A DNA stretch of 33,135 nt from an uncultured bacterium (GTDB lineage: Bacteria; Bacillota_I; Bacilli_A; RF39; UBA660). A program made the position numbers and the translations under genes. Location: the NCBI GenBank assembly GCA_905215145.1, contig CAJMOW010000007.1, positions 1 through 33,135 on the forward strand, in the 5' to 3' direction. Numbering within the stretch: position 1 is the stretch's first letter; every line of letters begins with the position of its first letter. Below are positions 7,109-15,983 of the stretch, piece by piece. The notes under the pieces are model-generated. The model ran no database searches. It saw only the letters and a program-made list of their open reading frames with translations, and was not told the DNA's origin.

Positions 7109-7946
7109 GAATGATGGTAGAAGACATACTTCAGTAACAACATTGATTGGTCAGTATTGTCAAGAGTTTAACTCAGATTTCTGGTCACAGTATAAAGCAT
7201 TGCAGAAACTATTAAGTCCTGCGCAGTTCTCTATGGAGAAGAAACATCTACTGGATACTAAGAAATTCGATAAGAAGTATTTTATAGATACATATGATTT
7301 AGACGAAACAGAATTTAATTCTGTACAGCAAGACATACTGGATGAATGGCAAAGAACCAATAAAGCATCAACCGATAGAGGTACTTCTATTCATTCTGAT
7401 TTAGAGCATATGTATACAGGTAAAAAGAAATGTACAGTTAAGCAGTATGGAGTGGGAGGTGAATTTCAAGTTAGTGCAGATTATTATGAATTAGATATTG
7501 AAAGAGGCGTTTATCCAGAGTATCTAATTTATTACAAATCTGACGATGGAGTAGTACGATTGGCAGGACAAATTGATTTATTAATTAAGGATGGTAATGA
7601 TATCTATATCGTAGATTATAAGACCAACAAGAAACTGGATGAGAAGTCATTCTTCGATACTAAAACTAAGAAGAGCCAAATGATGAAGTATCCTATCAAT
7701 AATCTAATGGATTGTAATAAAGTACATTATACTTTACAATTATCTTTATATGCATGGATGCTTCAGCAAATAAATCCAGACTTTATAGTTAAGAAACTTA
7801 TATTAGTACATTATGATCATTCAGGCAATGTTACTGAACACGAAGTAGAGTATTTAAAGGATGATGTTGAAAGACTCCTTAAATATCACAGAAAGCGGTG
7901 TGTATTAGAGGAACTTAGGGATAAAAGGAAGCCTATAGAGTTCTAA
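7044..7946 (+). CDS. PD-(D/E)XK superfamily nuclease (RecB/Cas4-like)
   Basis: A 300-residue protein with the ordered motifs of RecB-type PD-(D/E)XK nucleases: GTSIHSDLEH with His117, AGQIDLL with Asp178, IVDYKTNK with Asp191 and Lys193, and the QxxxY motif YTLQLSLYAW with Gln232. The Asp178 / Asp191-x-Lys193 triad would bind the metal and cut DNA. I recall such a nuclease near terL in crAss-like phages, where it may process replication or packaging intermediates. I kept the ATG at 7044 even though it overlaps the previous gene by 65 bases, because CFNNLTHTYWNE followed by SVTTLIGQY is the usual N-terminus of this group. Confidence 0.85.
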   Translation: MEVDKRNGQVCFNNLTHTYWNENDGRRHTSVTTLIGQYCQEFNSDFWSQYKALQKLLSPAQFSMEKKHLLDTKKFDKKYFIDTYDLDETEFNSVQQDILDEWQRTNKASTDRGTSIHSDLEHMYTGKKKCTVKQYGVGGEFQVSADYYELDIERGVYPEYLIYYKSDDGVVRLAGQIDLLIKDGNDIYIVDYKTNKKLDEKSFFDTKTKKSQMMKYPINNLMDCNKVHYTLQLSLYAWMLQQINPDFIVKKLILVHYDHSGNVTEHEVEYLKDDVERLLKYHRKRCVLEELRDKRKPIEF

Positions 7947-8031
7947 TGAGTTAATGTAATTTAGAGTATCCTTCAGACTGAGTTCTGAGATATTAAATAG
8001 TAGAAGACCATATTTAAACTCATTAGAATCT

Positions 8032-8301
8032 ATGGGATTAGCTAATATTGTTAATGGACATTTAAATGAGCTACTAGGAAGTAATGCTGATATAGCTAGA
8101 GCTCGAATGAGAATTTGTAAAGAATGTCCTATTAGAAAGGATTCATTTTTAGGATACTTATGTAGTAGTAAGTTATGGCTGAATCCTAAAACTGGAGATG
8201 TATCAACTGAAGAGAAAGATGGTTATAAACGTGGATGCGGATGCAGACTCAGTGCTAAAGTTAGAGACTTAGATTCTGTATGCCCCGCAGGTAAATGGTA
8301 A
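8032..8301 (+). CDS. Cys-rich small protein, putative zinc binder (89 aa)
   Basis: An 89-residue protein with cysteines arranged CKEC, CSS, CGC and CPAGKW, which gives at least six candidate zinc ligands. The N-terminal third is a helix (GLANIVNGHLNELLG). I recall a similar short protein ending in CPxGKW in crAss-like phages, but I know no function for it. It stands 85 bases after the nuclease gene (I see no promoter or clear hairpin in that gap) and 10 bases before the next gene, so it is probably co-transcribed with its neighbours. Confidence 0.6.
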   Translation: MGLANIVNGHLNELLGSNADIARARMRICKECPIRKDSFLGYLCSSKLWLNPKTGDVSTEEKDGYKRGCGCRLSAKVRDLDSVCPAGKW

Positions 8302-8311
8302 TGATTTAATT

Positions 8312-8860
8312 ATGAGTAACAACGGAACAATGGATTTAATGTTTGGTGGCAAAGGAATTAGCTTTGCTGGTGCAGATGGATTTGAAGATTTAAAGAAGGA
8401 AGCTGCTGTGGAAGCACATAATAAGGCAGTAGATGCTTACACTAAAGCTTTAAATGAGAATATTAAAGACGAGCTTGCTAAAGCTGAGGAAGTTACAGAG
8501 AAGATGAATTCAATGGAAATTATGCCTATTAATTCATACATCTTAGTAAAACCTTATGCTAAAAATCCATATCAGAAGATTGAAGTAACTAAAGGTGGGC
8601 TTATTATTCCAGAATATGATGGAGCATTTAAGAATCCAGATACTGGAGAGAAGGATACAGAATATCAATTATCAGTAGTTGCTAATGTAATAGAAGTAAG
8701 TCCTTTATGTAAGTTTGTTAAGCCGGGTGACGATATTTATTACAGACGTTCATCTGGAGTACCTGTACCATTCTTCAGACAGGGATTTGAAGTAGTAGCT
8801 GAACAGCAAGTTCAAGTGGTTATTAATGAGGGATTAAAGGAGAGATTTAGTAAATTGTAA
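8312..8860 (+). CDS. GroES-fold-like protein, putative co-chaperonin
   Basis: A 182-residue protein. Residues 1-68 form a helical, Glu/Lys-rich extension starting with a Gly-rich patch. From Met71, the pattern IMPINSYILVKPY, TKGGLIIPE, VVANVIEVSP, VKPGDDIYYRR, then a hydrophobic strand ending VQVVINEGL follows the order of a GroES/Cpn10 beta-barrel (LNDRVLVKP, GGIIIP, GxVVAVG, VKVGDxVLY, ILAVI). The segment YDGAFKNPDTGEK would be the position of the mobile loop. If correct, it may work with the host GroEL in folding virion proteins, as gp31 does in T4. The N-terminal extension is not found in GroES. It starts in the ATTAATTATGAG context. Confidence 0.6.
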   Translation: MSNNGTMDLMFGGKGISFAGADGFEDLKKEAAVEAHNKAVDAYTKALNENIKDELAKAEEVTEKMNSMEIMPINSYILVKPYAKNPYQKIEVTKGGLIIPEYDGAFKNPDTGEKDTEYQLSVVANVIEVSPLCKFVKPGDDIYYRRSSGVPVPFFRQGFEVVAEQQVQVVINEGLKERFSKL

Positions 8861-8862
8861 TT

Positions 8863-9090
8863 ATGGAAGAGAAAGTGTTTTATTTACCAGGAGAGGTGGT
8901 AACTCTTAGGCAGGATATTCCTTATAAGCCTAAGATGATTGTAGTTAAAAAGGAAACTATGACGTTTAGACCATCCAAAGATGAGAAGAGAGATGATTAC
9001 TTTATAGGTATTAGATGCAGATGGTTCTCCACTGAAGGTGTTCTTCAAGAGGCTGTCTTTAATACCAAAGACTTATTAAAAGTAGAATAA
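8863..9090 (+). CDS. DUF2158-like small protein (75 aa)
   Basis: A 75-residue protein with the pattern YLPGEVVTLRQD, PKMIVVKKE, IRCRWFSTEG, VFNTKDLLKVE. This resembles the DUF2158/YodC-type barrel (a G-D/E-V-V-L opening, P-x-M-x-V, a C-R/x-W-F core and a closing F-x-x-x-x-L). The molecular function of that family is unknown. It starts 2 bases after the previous stop in the recurrent TAATTATGG junction and ends 2 bases before the next start, so it lies inside a tight operon. Confidence 0.6.
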   Translation: MEEKVFYLPGEVVTLRQDIPYKPKMIVVKKETMTFRPSKDEKRDDYFIGIRCRWFSTEGVLQEAVFNTKDLLKVE

Positions 9091-9092
9091 CA

Positions 9093-9941
9093 ATGTCAGT
9101 CAATAATAAAGAGAGGGTTCTTAGCCCTCTCTTTTACAAAGACGGAGGTACTTTAAATAAGGATGGTAAAGAATTTGCTTCTTATTTATATGCTATCTCT
9201 GGAGCTAAGAACGATGAAGAGTTGCAAAAGTTCTTATTAGATACTGGTATGGAAGAGATTAATAAATTATATACGGATTGGAAGAGTAATAAATCTAAAG
9301 TAATGGAAGCTAAAGACGGAGCTAGAATAGACTACATTAAGAGACTTCAAGGTAGATGTCCAGAAGGATATGAGGTTGAGAAATATATGGCTGGAGGTTG
9401 TGTTAAGTGTAGAAAGAAGGCTATGGCTGAAAGTAATAAAGTAATTGACGTATTCAAAGATAAATGCGGAGGAAAGGCTAAGAAGAGAATTAAGAAGAAT
9501 GAGGATGGTAATACCATCACTAAGAATGATACAATTCATACTAAGAAGGGAATTTACAACCTAAGTAACAAGAAGACTCCTTATAAGAAGATGACTCCAT
9601 CTGATTATAGGAAATTGTCACCTTCTGAACAAACTAGAGTGGATATGAAAGACCAGGGTAGTGGAAGGGCACAATCTGAAGCAGCAACTGCACGTAGTAA
9701 TAAAATAGGTAAAAAGTTAAATGGAGGCACATTAGTTGCATTCAAGTGTGGTGGTAAAGCTAAGAAACGTATTAAGAAGAATATGGGCGGTACAGTTAGC
9801 AATAAATGGAGTATTCCATCAAATGCTAAAGGTGACGCCATTCGTCATATAAACGGAGGTCCTGGCTCAGCAGATAGTACAAGAGAGATGAAGTTTAATG
9901 GATTTCAGAAGAAAGCCTTAGCTGGCAAATCGTATAAATAA
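9093..9941 (+). CDS. Basic protein with duplicated CGGKAKKRIKKN motif
   Basis: A 282-residue protein. Residues 1-70 are mixed helical (FASYLYAISGAKNDEELQKF). A Cys pair, GGCVKC, lies near residue 105. Two copies of CGGKAKKRIKKN start at Cys125 and Cys219, and the C-terminal half is Lys/Gly/Ser-rich and likely disordered. The high charge suggests contact with DNA, RNA or the capsid interior. Its place a few genes before terL suggests a virion or packaging role, but I do not recognise a family. A terminator-like hairpin lies within codons 6-14, coding ERVLSPLF, which is unusual. The ATG at 9093 follows the previous stop by 2 bases and is the natural start. Confidence 0.65.
   Translation: MSVNNKERVLSPLFYKDGGTLNKDGKEFASYLYAISGAKNDEELQKFLLDTGMEEINKLYTDWKSNKSKVMEAKDGARIDYIKRLQGRCPEGYEVEKYMAGGCVKCRKKAMAESNKVIDVFKDKCGGKAKKRIKKNEDGNTITKNDTIHTKKGIYNLSNKKTPYKKMTPSDYRKLSPSEQTRVDMKDQGSGRAQSEAATARSNKIGKKLNGGTLVAFKCGGKAKKRIKKNMGGTVSNKWSIPSNAKGDAIRHINGGPGSADSTREMKFNGFQKKALAGKSYK
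9108..9134 (+). terminator. Terminator-like hairpin inside the 5' coding region
   Basis: AAAGAGAGGG and CCCTCTCTTT form a perfect 10-bp stem around the 7-base loop TTCTTAG, followed by one more T. It starts 15 bases after the ATG of the 9093 gene and is the strongest GC-rich hairpin of this region. It could act as an attenuator or partial terminator for the unit that begins at 6350, or it could control initiation of the 9093 gene. Confidence 0.5.
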
Positions 9942-9944
9942 TTT

Positions 9945-10523
9945 ATGAAGGTATTCCTATTTGATAATGCTAATAATAAAGTGATTATAAATGAGCCAGA
10001 GGTTCTTCTTATTAAGGAATTCGCTGCTCTATGGACTAATGAGAGGAATAAGACCAAAGAAGACCCTAAAGGCATTTATAAATCTAGAGCTTATAGAGAG
10101 CTTACTTACATATGGCTAATGATAGACTGGGCGTCTCCCTATTCTGATTATGCAGAACAAGACAGACACCAAGCCTGTTTACAAGATGCTAATTTAAGTG
10201 AAGATGAATGGGCAGACCCAGTCTTCAGAGCTGCATGTAGGAAATATAGAGATATGCAAAATGAATCCAGAGCACTTAAACTTATCAAAGCCGCTCAAGG
10301 AGTAGTTGATAAAATTACTGATTATTTCGATACTATAGATTTAAGTGAAAGAGATCCCATTACTGGAAGACCTATTTGGAAGACTAATGATGTGATGAAG
10401 GAGATGCAATCGGTTTCTAAAGTGGTGGATGAACTCAAGTCACTAGAATACATGTATAAGAAAGAACAGGAAGAGGAAACTGGAGTCAGAGGTGAAGGTG
10501 ATATAGGGCATTTCGATAGATAA
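9945..10523 (+). CDS. Conserved gene before terL; candidate small terminase or virion protein
   Basis: A 192-residue, largely helical, acidic protein (KEFAALWTNERNKTKEDPKG, RELTYIWLMIDWASPYSDYA, then helices up to KSLEYMYKKEQEEETG). It lies directly upstream of the large terminase with only 2 bases between stop and start, the place where many phages keep the small terminase subunit. I see no clear helix-turn-helix, so the small-terminase idea is only positional. It may instead be a structural protein. The start at 9945 follows the previous stop by 3 bases. Confidence 0.6.
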   Translation: MKVFLFDNANNKVIINEPEVLLIKEFAALWTNERNKTKEDPKGIYKSRAYRELTYIWLMIDWASPYSDYAEQDRHQACLQDANLSEDEWADPVFRAACRKYRDMQNESRALKLIKAAQGVVDKITDYFDTIDLSERDPITGRPIWKTNDVMKEMQSVSKVVDELKSLEYMYKKEQEEETGVRGEGDIGHFDR

Positions 10524-10525
10524 TT

Positions 10526-12784
10526 ATGGCTGGACGTGGAAGACCTAAGAAGAAAGTAGAAGTTCCAGAAACAGTTCAAGAATTGATAAATAGAGTAGAA
10601 CCCGAATTAGTAGAGGCTATACCTTACGTAGAACCAATTAATAAGGAATCAACAGTTAAAACTAAGTTTGAATGGGATGTTACTGCTAACGAGGAGATTA
10701 CATATTTCGATCCTACTTTATCTTATGAACTGACTGGTTACCGACCAGTAGACGAGGAGAGAGGGTTAGACTTTGATCCTGCATGGTTTACTGAAGCTAG
10801 AGAGATTAAATTAAGAGATGGTAAGTATTGTTCCTATCCTAAGGGATCTAAGAAGTATAATGACTTTTGGGTAGAGGAATTTAGAAGGTGTAATCAAGGA
10901 TATGAATCACATGGATATAGGATTACAGGTGATAATTACTTCTTCTTAAACTATTACAGACTCAAGAATACTGACGTGTCTCAAGCCGGTTCTGGTCGTG
11001 AAACCACATTTCCAGCATTCTTTAGTAAGCAATATGAATACTTCCATTACATAGAATTATGTGAGAAGTTAAGTAAGGATGTGTGTGCCCTTAAAGCTCG
11101 CGGAGTCGGATTTTCAGAGATTGCAGCATCACTTGGAGTTAGACTATATACTACTGTTAGGGGTTCTCATACTGTATATGTAGCGTTTACAGAGAAATTC
11201 GTTACTGACGTGCTCCGTAAATGTTGGGAACAGCTTGAGTATTTGAATGCAGATACTGAAGGTGGTATGAGACATTTAAGACAGAAATATAATTCTGACA
11301 TGCATAAGAAGGCTTCCCTTCTTACTAAAGATAGAGAAGAATTTGGATTTATGTCAGATATTGTAGGATTTGTAGTAGATGTTCCTCGTAAGCTTCGTGG
11401 AGACCGTGTAGATAGACTATTCTTTGAAGAATCTGGTTCTAATCCAATCTTAGTAAAGACCTACTTACAGAGCACAGCTCTTGTGGAGATTCTGGGTAAT
11501 AAATTCGGAACTAGATTCGTATGGGGAACTGGTGGTGATCAGGGTCCAGCATTAGATGGACTTAGTAAGATGTTTTATAATCCTGGAGGTTACAATTTCC
11601 TACCATATAAGCATAACCATACTAAAGATGGTTCTTATGCTCTGACTTCTTTCTTTATTCCTGCATATACATTCGTAGCTAGAGATGGGTATGTAGATAA
11701 TAGAGGAGTTACTAATACTGAGAAGGCTAAGAAATTTTATCTAGAACAGAGAGAGTCTCTATTAGCTAATCCTAAAGAACACTTAATAGCATGTGCTGAG
11801 TTCTGTTTCACTCCAGATGATGCATTGGCTCTAGAAGGAGATAATCAGTTCAACACAGTATTATTATCAGAACAATTAGCTAATATTAAGCTTCATAAAA
11901 TGGGACCACATATTGACGTAGGTCAATTGGAATATAACTTTACTAATAATCAACATACTGAAGAAGCTATAGATAGCGTTAGGTTTGTTAGTAATTCAAA
12001 TGGTAAAGTTAAAATACTTGAGCATCCTATTAGAGGAGAACATGGATCGGTTCCTAGAAATTTATACGTAGCTGGTATTGACGGTATTGATATGGGTGGT
12101 GAAGATACTTCTGATAAGACTCAAGACCCGTCCGATTTCTGTGTAGTAGTTATGAAGAGAGCTTATGGTCTTGACGAGCCTAAAATTGTATGCTACTATA
12201 GAGATAGACCTAGAACCCTTAGAGAAGCTCATATGACATGCTTAAAGATATTGCAATACTATGACTGTCAAGCAGTACTGGAATCTACAAGAATGTCGAC
12301 CCTGCAATTCTTCAGAGAGAAACATAAGGAGAATAGACATTTGATGAGGCGTCCTAGAGCTACACAGTCTGATATACAAGGGGGACGTAGTAAACAGTTT
12401 GGAGCACCTGCCACTGAAGTAGTTATTAGGCATCAATTGGATTTAATTGCACAGCATATTGAAGATTACTGCCATAATATATGGTTTGAAGAAATACTAG
12501 AAGAAGCTATTAAATATAGTTACGAGAATAAACGTAAGTTCGATATTATAGCAGCTTGGGGAATGTGTATGTTAGGAGATGAAGAACTAATGGGAGTAGT
12601 TCCCAGGGAAGTTGACAGCCCTAATAATAAACTACGACCATTTGGGTATTGGGTAGATGAAAGAGGTATTAGGCATAAAGGAGTAATTCCTGAAAGAGAA
12701 GCTATAGTACCTAAGTTTAACTTATGGCCAACACAGTACGATGACCCTACAAGGATTAGAAGTAGCAATCAAAGATTTATTTAG
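10526..12784 (+). CDS. terL: Terminase large subunit
   Basis: A 752-residue ATPase-nuclease motor for packaging DNA into the procapsid. The ATPase domain has a variant Walker A, KARGVGFSE (residues 190-198), lacking the usual GKS/T Lys; a Walker B, VDRLFFEES (295-303) with the Glu301/Glu302 pair; and a coupling segment, WGTGGDQG. The nuclease domain has GIDGIDMGG (Asp519, Asp522), AVLESTR (Glu586) and KFDIIAAWG (Asp673), the three acidic positions of an RNase H-like terminase nuclease. A Lys-rich N-terminus (GRGRPKKKVE) may contact DNA. The start follows the upstream stop in the TAATTATGG junction. The last 44 bases overlap the next gene. Large size and position before portal fit crAss-like phages. 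Confidence 0.93.
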   Translation: MAGRGRPKKKVEVPETVQELINRVEPELVEAIPYVEPINKESTVKTKFEWDVTANEEITYFDPTLSYELTGYRPVDEERGLDFDPAWFTEAREIKLRDGKYCSYPKGSKKYNDFWVEEFRRCNQGYESHGYRITGDNYFFLNYYRLKNTDVSQAGSGRETTFPAFFSKQYEYFHYIELCEKLSKDVCALKARGVGFSEIAASLGVRLYTTVRGSHTVYVAFTEKFVTDVLRKCWEQLEYLNADTEGGMRHLRQKYNSDMHKKASLLTKDREEFGFMSDIVGFVVDVPRKLRGDRVDRLFFEESGSNPILVKTYLQSTALVEILGNKFGTRFVWGTGGDQGPALDGLSKMFYNPGGYNFLPYKHNHTKDGSYALTSFFIPAYTFVARDGYVDNRGVTNTEKAKKFYLEQRESLLANPKEHLIACAEFCFTPDDALALEGDNQFNTVLLSEQLANIKLHKMGPHIDVGQLEYNFTNNQHTEEAIDSVRFVSNSNGKVKILEHPIRGEHGSVPRNLYVAGIDGIDMGGEDTSDKTQDPSDFCVVVMKRAYGLDEPKIVCYYRDRPRTLREAHMTCLKILQYYDCQAVLESTRMSTLQFFREKHKENRHLMRRPRATQSDIQGGRSKQFGAPATEVVIRHQLDLIAQHIEDYCHNIWFEEILEEAIKYSYENKRKFDIIAAWGMCMLGDEELMGVVPREVDSPNNKLRPFGYWVDERGIRHKGVIPEREAIVPKFNLWPTQYDDPTRIRSSNQRFI

Positions 12785-13046
12785 AGAAGTATACTGTAAG
12801 GAATATGTTGGAAAGTTAAAACTAGAAGAGTTATTAACTACTGAAGGTACACATAGAGGATATAAACTTACTCTTGGAATGAACAATGTAGATAAGCCTA
12901 TTATTATATCATTTGAAGGTGATTCTAAATCATACCTTAAATTCCTTAAACAAGAACTTAGAGATAGACGACTAGGAGACACGTTATACTTCTTAGGATA
13001 TAAACAATATAATAAATTAGAAAGTTGTAATGAGTGTACACAATAG
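12741..13046 (+). CDS. Small conserved gene between terL and portal (101 aa)
   Basis: A 101-residue protein with an alpha-beta look: an N-terminal helix (LEVAIKDLFREVYCKEYVGK), strands (YKLTLGMNN, KPIIISFEGD) and a final helix-strand (YLKFLKQELRDRRLG, LYFLGYKQY). I do not recognise the family. It overlaps terL by 44 bases and portal by 17, so it is firmly inside the packaging operon and probably translationally coupled. Its role could be assembly or connector-related, inferred from position only. Confidence 0.65.
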   Translation: MTLQGLEVAIKDLFREVYCKEYVGKLKLEELLTTEGTHRGYKLTLGMNNVDKPIIISFEGDSKSYLKFLKQELRDRRLGDTLYFLGYKQYNKLESCNECTQ

Positions 13047-15231
13047 AGGTGATGAATACTTAATGGAGCATATTGATAAGGCAGTATCCGAATTAGTATA
13101 TCCTAAGTATAAATTACAGAAAGCATACAATTACTATAATGGATATAGGGATGCTGAGCAGTACAGATACCTAGAGGAGAATTTTGGAATAGGTAATCCT
13201 ACTTCTATTGAATTTACACCTCTTATCAGAAAGCATGTAGATGCTTTACTAAATGAATATCTAGGTACACCACTACTCCCTAAAGTATCATGCAAGGATA
13301 AAGAAACTATATCTAAGATAACTAGAGATAAAGAGTTGAAGATAACTGAAGAAGTATATGGATATTTACAAAGACATTTAAATAACCAAATTCTTAGGTT
13401 TCTTAACGGTCAGGATATAACTGATAAAGCAGTAGAACAGCAAATAAACAAACTAGTTGAAGAAATCAATAATAATTTTATTAGTGACTATGAAATAGCT
13501 GCGCAAAATGTTATTGAATATATAATTCAGTCTAGAGATATTAATCTGCTTACTAAACTTAAGAATTTACTTTTAGATCTATTGGTAGCAGGAATGTCTT
13601 TCTATCAAGTACGTCCCACTAAGGAGCGTAATAATGTAGAGATAGAAGCATTAGATCCCCGTAATGTCTTTGTAGATAGAAATCCAGATTCAGTATACGT
13701 TAAGGATAGTTATAGAGTTGTAATTAGAAGATGGCTTACTAAGCAACAGATATTGAATAAATATGGTAGTAAACTGGATGATTCTAGTATAAACGAACTA
13801 GAGGAAATGTTCGAAGGTTATTATGATAGCAGTTATATATATGTTCGTGCTATGAATAATGCCACAACTGGAGCACCTATTACTGACGGATTAGAGGCTG
13901 GAAAGGAAGTTATACCCGGATTTCCTACTGACTATTACGAGACATATAACTATAAGTTAATTCCTGTATTTGAAGTAGAATGGATTGATGTTGATAAGGA
14001 AGGTGATGATTTCATAGAGAATAGATATGAAGGTGTTAAAATTGGACAATCTATATACATATTAACAGGCAAATCTCCTGATGTTATTAGAACTAAAGAT
14101 AATCCTTCTAAATGTGGATTATCAGTAAATGGGTTATTCTTTGTTAATAGAAGCAATGAACCATATTCTCTTGTTTTGGCATGTTCACATCTTCAAGATA
14201 AATACGACTTGATTACATTCTTCAAGGATAACATAATAGCTAACAGTGGAACTGCTGGAGATTGGATCGACTTTAGTATGCTTCCTACAGCTTTAGGTGA
14301 TGATTTAACAGAGAGACTTCAGAAGTTCATTGCTTATAAGAAGACTGGTATAGCTCCTATAGACACCAGTCAGGAAGGCAGAGCATTTAATAACAATACT
14401 TCATTTGCTGGCTTTGATGATTCATTAAAAGCTGATACTATTCAAGCTTTTGAACTTGCTCTTGATAGAATTGAGAACACTTGCTCTTCAATTACTGGAG
14501 TATTTAGAGAAAGGTTAGACGGTATTGAAACTAGAGCTGCTGTTAATAATGTTAAAGTAGGAATGAGAAACTCATACATTATTACTAAAGGATACTATCA
14601 ACAGATGGATACTCTATCTGAAGATATATTGATAGATTCTCTAAATATAGCTAAGAAGGTATGGAAGCGTAAACCTCTTACAGGAATTCTAATACTAGGA
14701 GATAAATTACAGAAGGTGTTTACTGCACTACCTGAACATTTTACTTTTACTGATTATGATGTTCATGTTACTAGTAGTTCTAAGATAATGGAAGAGATAG
14801 ATAAGATTCAGCAAGTAATGATGGAGTTCATTAAGGCTGGTCAGCTAGATCCTGACATTGCTATGGAATGTATGACTGCCAGAAGCATGACAGAGTTAAA
14901 ATCTAAACTGAGTGTAGCATTTCAAAAGAGGAGAGATGAAGTACAGAATACTCAACAGTTACAGCAGCAACTTGAAGAGTTACAGAAGCAACTTGATAGA
15001 GCTAGTCAAGAGAAGGAGAAGTTGATGAACAAGATTGAGTCTCTTAATGAAGCTAAACTTGCTCTCGATAAACAGAAGATTGAGTATGATTATGAGATTG
15101 GAATTATTAAGGCTCAAGCTGACAGAGATTATAAACAGAGTACTTCTGAAAATGACACCAAACGTACAGATATAGAAGTAGCCCAACAATATGATGGGAA
15201 TCAGCGAAATAACGAAATAAAGAATATATAA
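13030..15231 (+). CDS. Portal protein
   Basis: A 733-residue protein placed directly after terL. Its features match portal proteins of crAss-like and P22/T7-type phages: an N-terminal helical segment with AYNYYNGYRDAEQYRYLEEN; a core with RNVFVDRNPDS; VFEVEWIDVDKEGD; and a stem/crown-like helical C-terminus. Residues about 636-710 form a Gln/Glu/Lys-rich coiled coil (QQLQQQLEELQKQLDRASQE), probably the portal barrel extending into the capsid. A dodecamer of this protein would form the DNA channel and dock the terminase. The stop TAA shares its last base with the start of the next gene (TAATG). Confidence 0.88.
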   Translation: MSVHNRGDEYLMEHIDKAVSELVYPKYKLQKAYNYYNGYRDAEQYRYLEENFGIGNPTSIEFTPLIRKHVDALLNEYLGTPLLPKVSCKDKETISKITRDKELKITEEVYGYLQRHLNNQILRFLNGQDITDKAVEQQINKLVEEINNNFISDYEIAAQNVIEYIIQSRDINLLTKLKNLLLDLLVAGMSFYQVRPTKERNNVEIEALDPRNVFVDRNPDSVYVKDSYRVVIRRWLTKQQILNKYGSKLDDSSINELEEMFEGYYDSSYIYVRAMNNATTGAPITDGLEAGKEVIPGFPTDYYETYNYKLIPVFEVEWIDVDKEGDDFIENRYEGVKIGQSIYILTGKSPDVIRTKDNPSKCGLSVNGLFFVNRSNEPYSLVLACSHLQDKYDLITFFKDNIIANSGTAGDWIDFSMLPTALGDDLTERLQKFIAYKKTGIAPIDTSQEGRAFNNNTSFAGFDDSLKADTIQAFELALDRIENTCSSITGVFRERLDGIETRAAVNNVKVGMRNSYIITKGYYQQMDTLSEDILIDSLNIAKKVWKRKPLTGILILGDKLQKVFTALPEHFTFTDYDVHVTSSSKIMEEIDKIQQVMMEFIKAGQLDPDIAMECMTARSMTELKSKLSVAFQKRRDEVQNTQQLQQQLEELQKQLDRASQEKEKLMNKIESLNEAKLALDKQKIEYDYEIGIIKAQADRDYKQSTSENDTKRTDIEVAQQYDGNQRNNEIKNI

Positions 15232-15983
15232 TGGACTTACATATTAAAGTTTGTACTAACGATAACTGTAAGGTAATCATATTGGACGAAACGGCAGTAG
15301 GAGACAAAGGTTATCTTTCCGAGTCTTCTACTTCGACTATTAAGTACAGATTCAAATACTCTGATACAGTGTCAATTGATGTCTTACAACATAACAAAGT
15401 AGATAATCCTGAAATTCAATTGCCAGTATTTACATTACACGATGATGCTAATAAGTCGGTAACACTACCAGTTGGATTTGATGGATGGTTTAATGTATAT
15501 CATATTGTATTGCCAACTAAGGAATGGTTTGATAGAGAGTTAGCCAAACCTGTAGGCTCGGCAATTAATATGTATAAAACTGTATACTATTCAGATGGAA
15601 TATACATTTATAAGTACTTCAATGAAGCTATTAGCACTGTTACAGTAGACGAGATAGTAGAGAGAAACATAGACGACACTACTATCTCTAGAACTTACAA
15701 TAACTACGTGTCTATTTGCTTCCTTAATAAATGTTATCTATCTTTGTGCCAGCAGATATTTAATAATAGGGGATTTAGTAAATGTTGGAGTAAGGACACC
15801 ACAATTGCTGAATTAGCTTATAAAAGAGATTTAGTCTGGATGGCTATTAACGTAATTAAGTATATGGTTCAATTTAATCAGTTAGCTGAGGCAGAGAGAA
15901 TCATAGAACAAATAGGAGGATGTAATGGACTGTGTAAATCCGAGTTTAGAAAGTGGCCAGAAAGAGGTTGTGGATGCTCTTAA
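15231..15983 (+). CDS. Putative connector/tail structural protein after portal
   Basis: A 250-residue protein. The N-terminal half looks beta-rich (STIKYRFKYSDTVSIDVLQH, LPVGFDGWFNVYHIVLP). The C-terminal half is helical with several Cys (ISICFLNKCYLSLCQQIF-like helix, then GGCNGLCKSE and a Cys-rich end, RGCGCS). I do not have a firm family name. Immediate coupling to portal (TAATG) and co-orientation with the fibres suggest a head-tail connector or a protein that joins fibres to the portal vertex. The last 59 bases overlap the next gene. Confidence 0.6.
   Translation: MDLHIKVCTNDNCKVIILDETAVGDKGYLSESSTSTIKYRFKYSDTVSIDVLQHNKVDNPEIQLPVFTLHDDANKSVTLPVGFDGWFNVYHIVLPTKEWFDRELAKPVGSAINMYKTVYYSDGIYIYKYFNEAISTVTVDEIVERNIDDTTISRTYNNYVSICFLNKCYLSLCQQIFNNRGFSKCWSKDTTIAELAYKRDLVWMAINVIKYMVQFNQLAEAERIIEQIGGCNGLCKSEFRKWPERGCGCS

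Noticed and set aside
7960..8010. Terminator or promoter in the 85-base gap after the nuclease gene
   Set aside because: Only a weak 6-bp pairing (TTCAGA/TCTGAG) with no T-tract, and no TAnnTTTG box.
9267..9539. Minus-strand 90-codon frame with apparent membrane segments
   Set aside because: It is antisense to the Lys-rich basic protein; AAG/AAA codons read in reverse give Leu/Phe and mimic hydrophobic segments.
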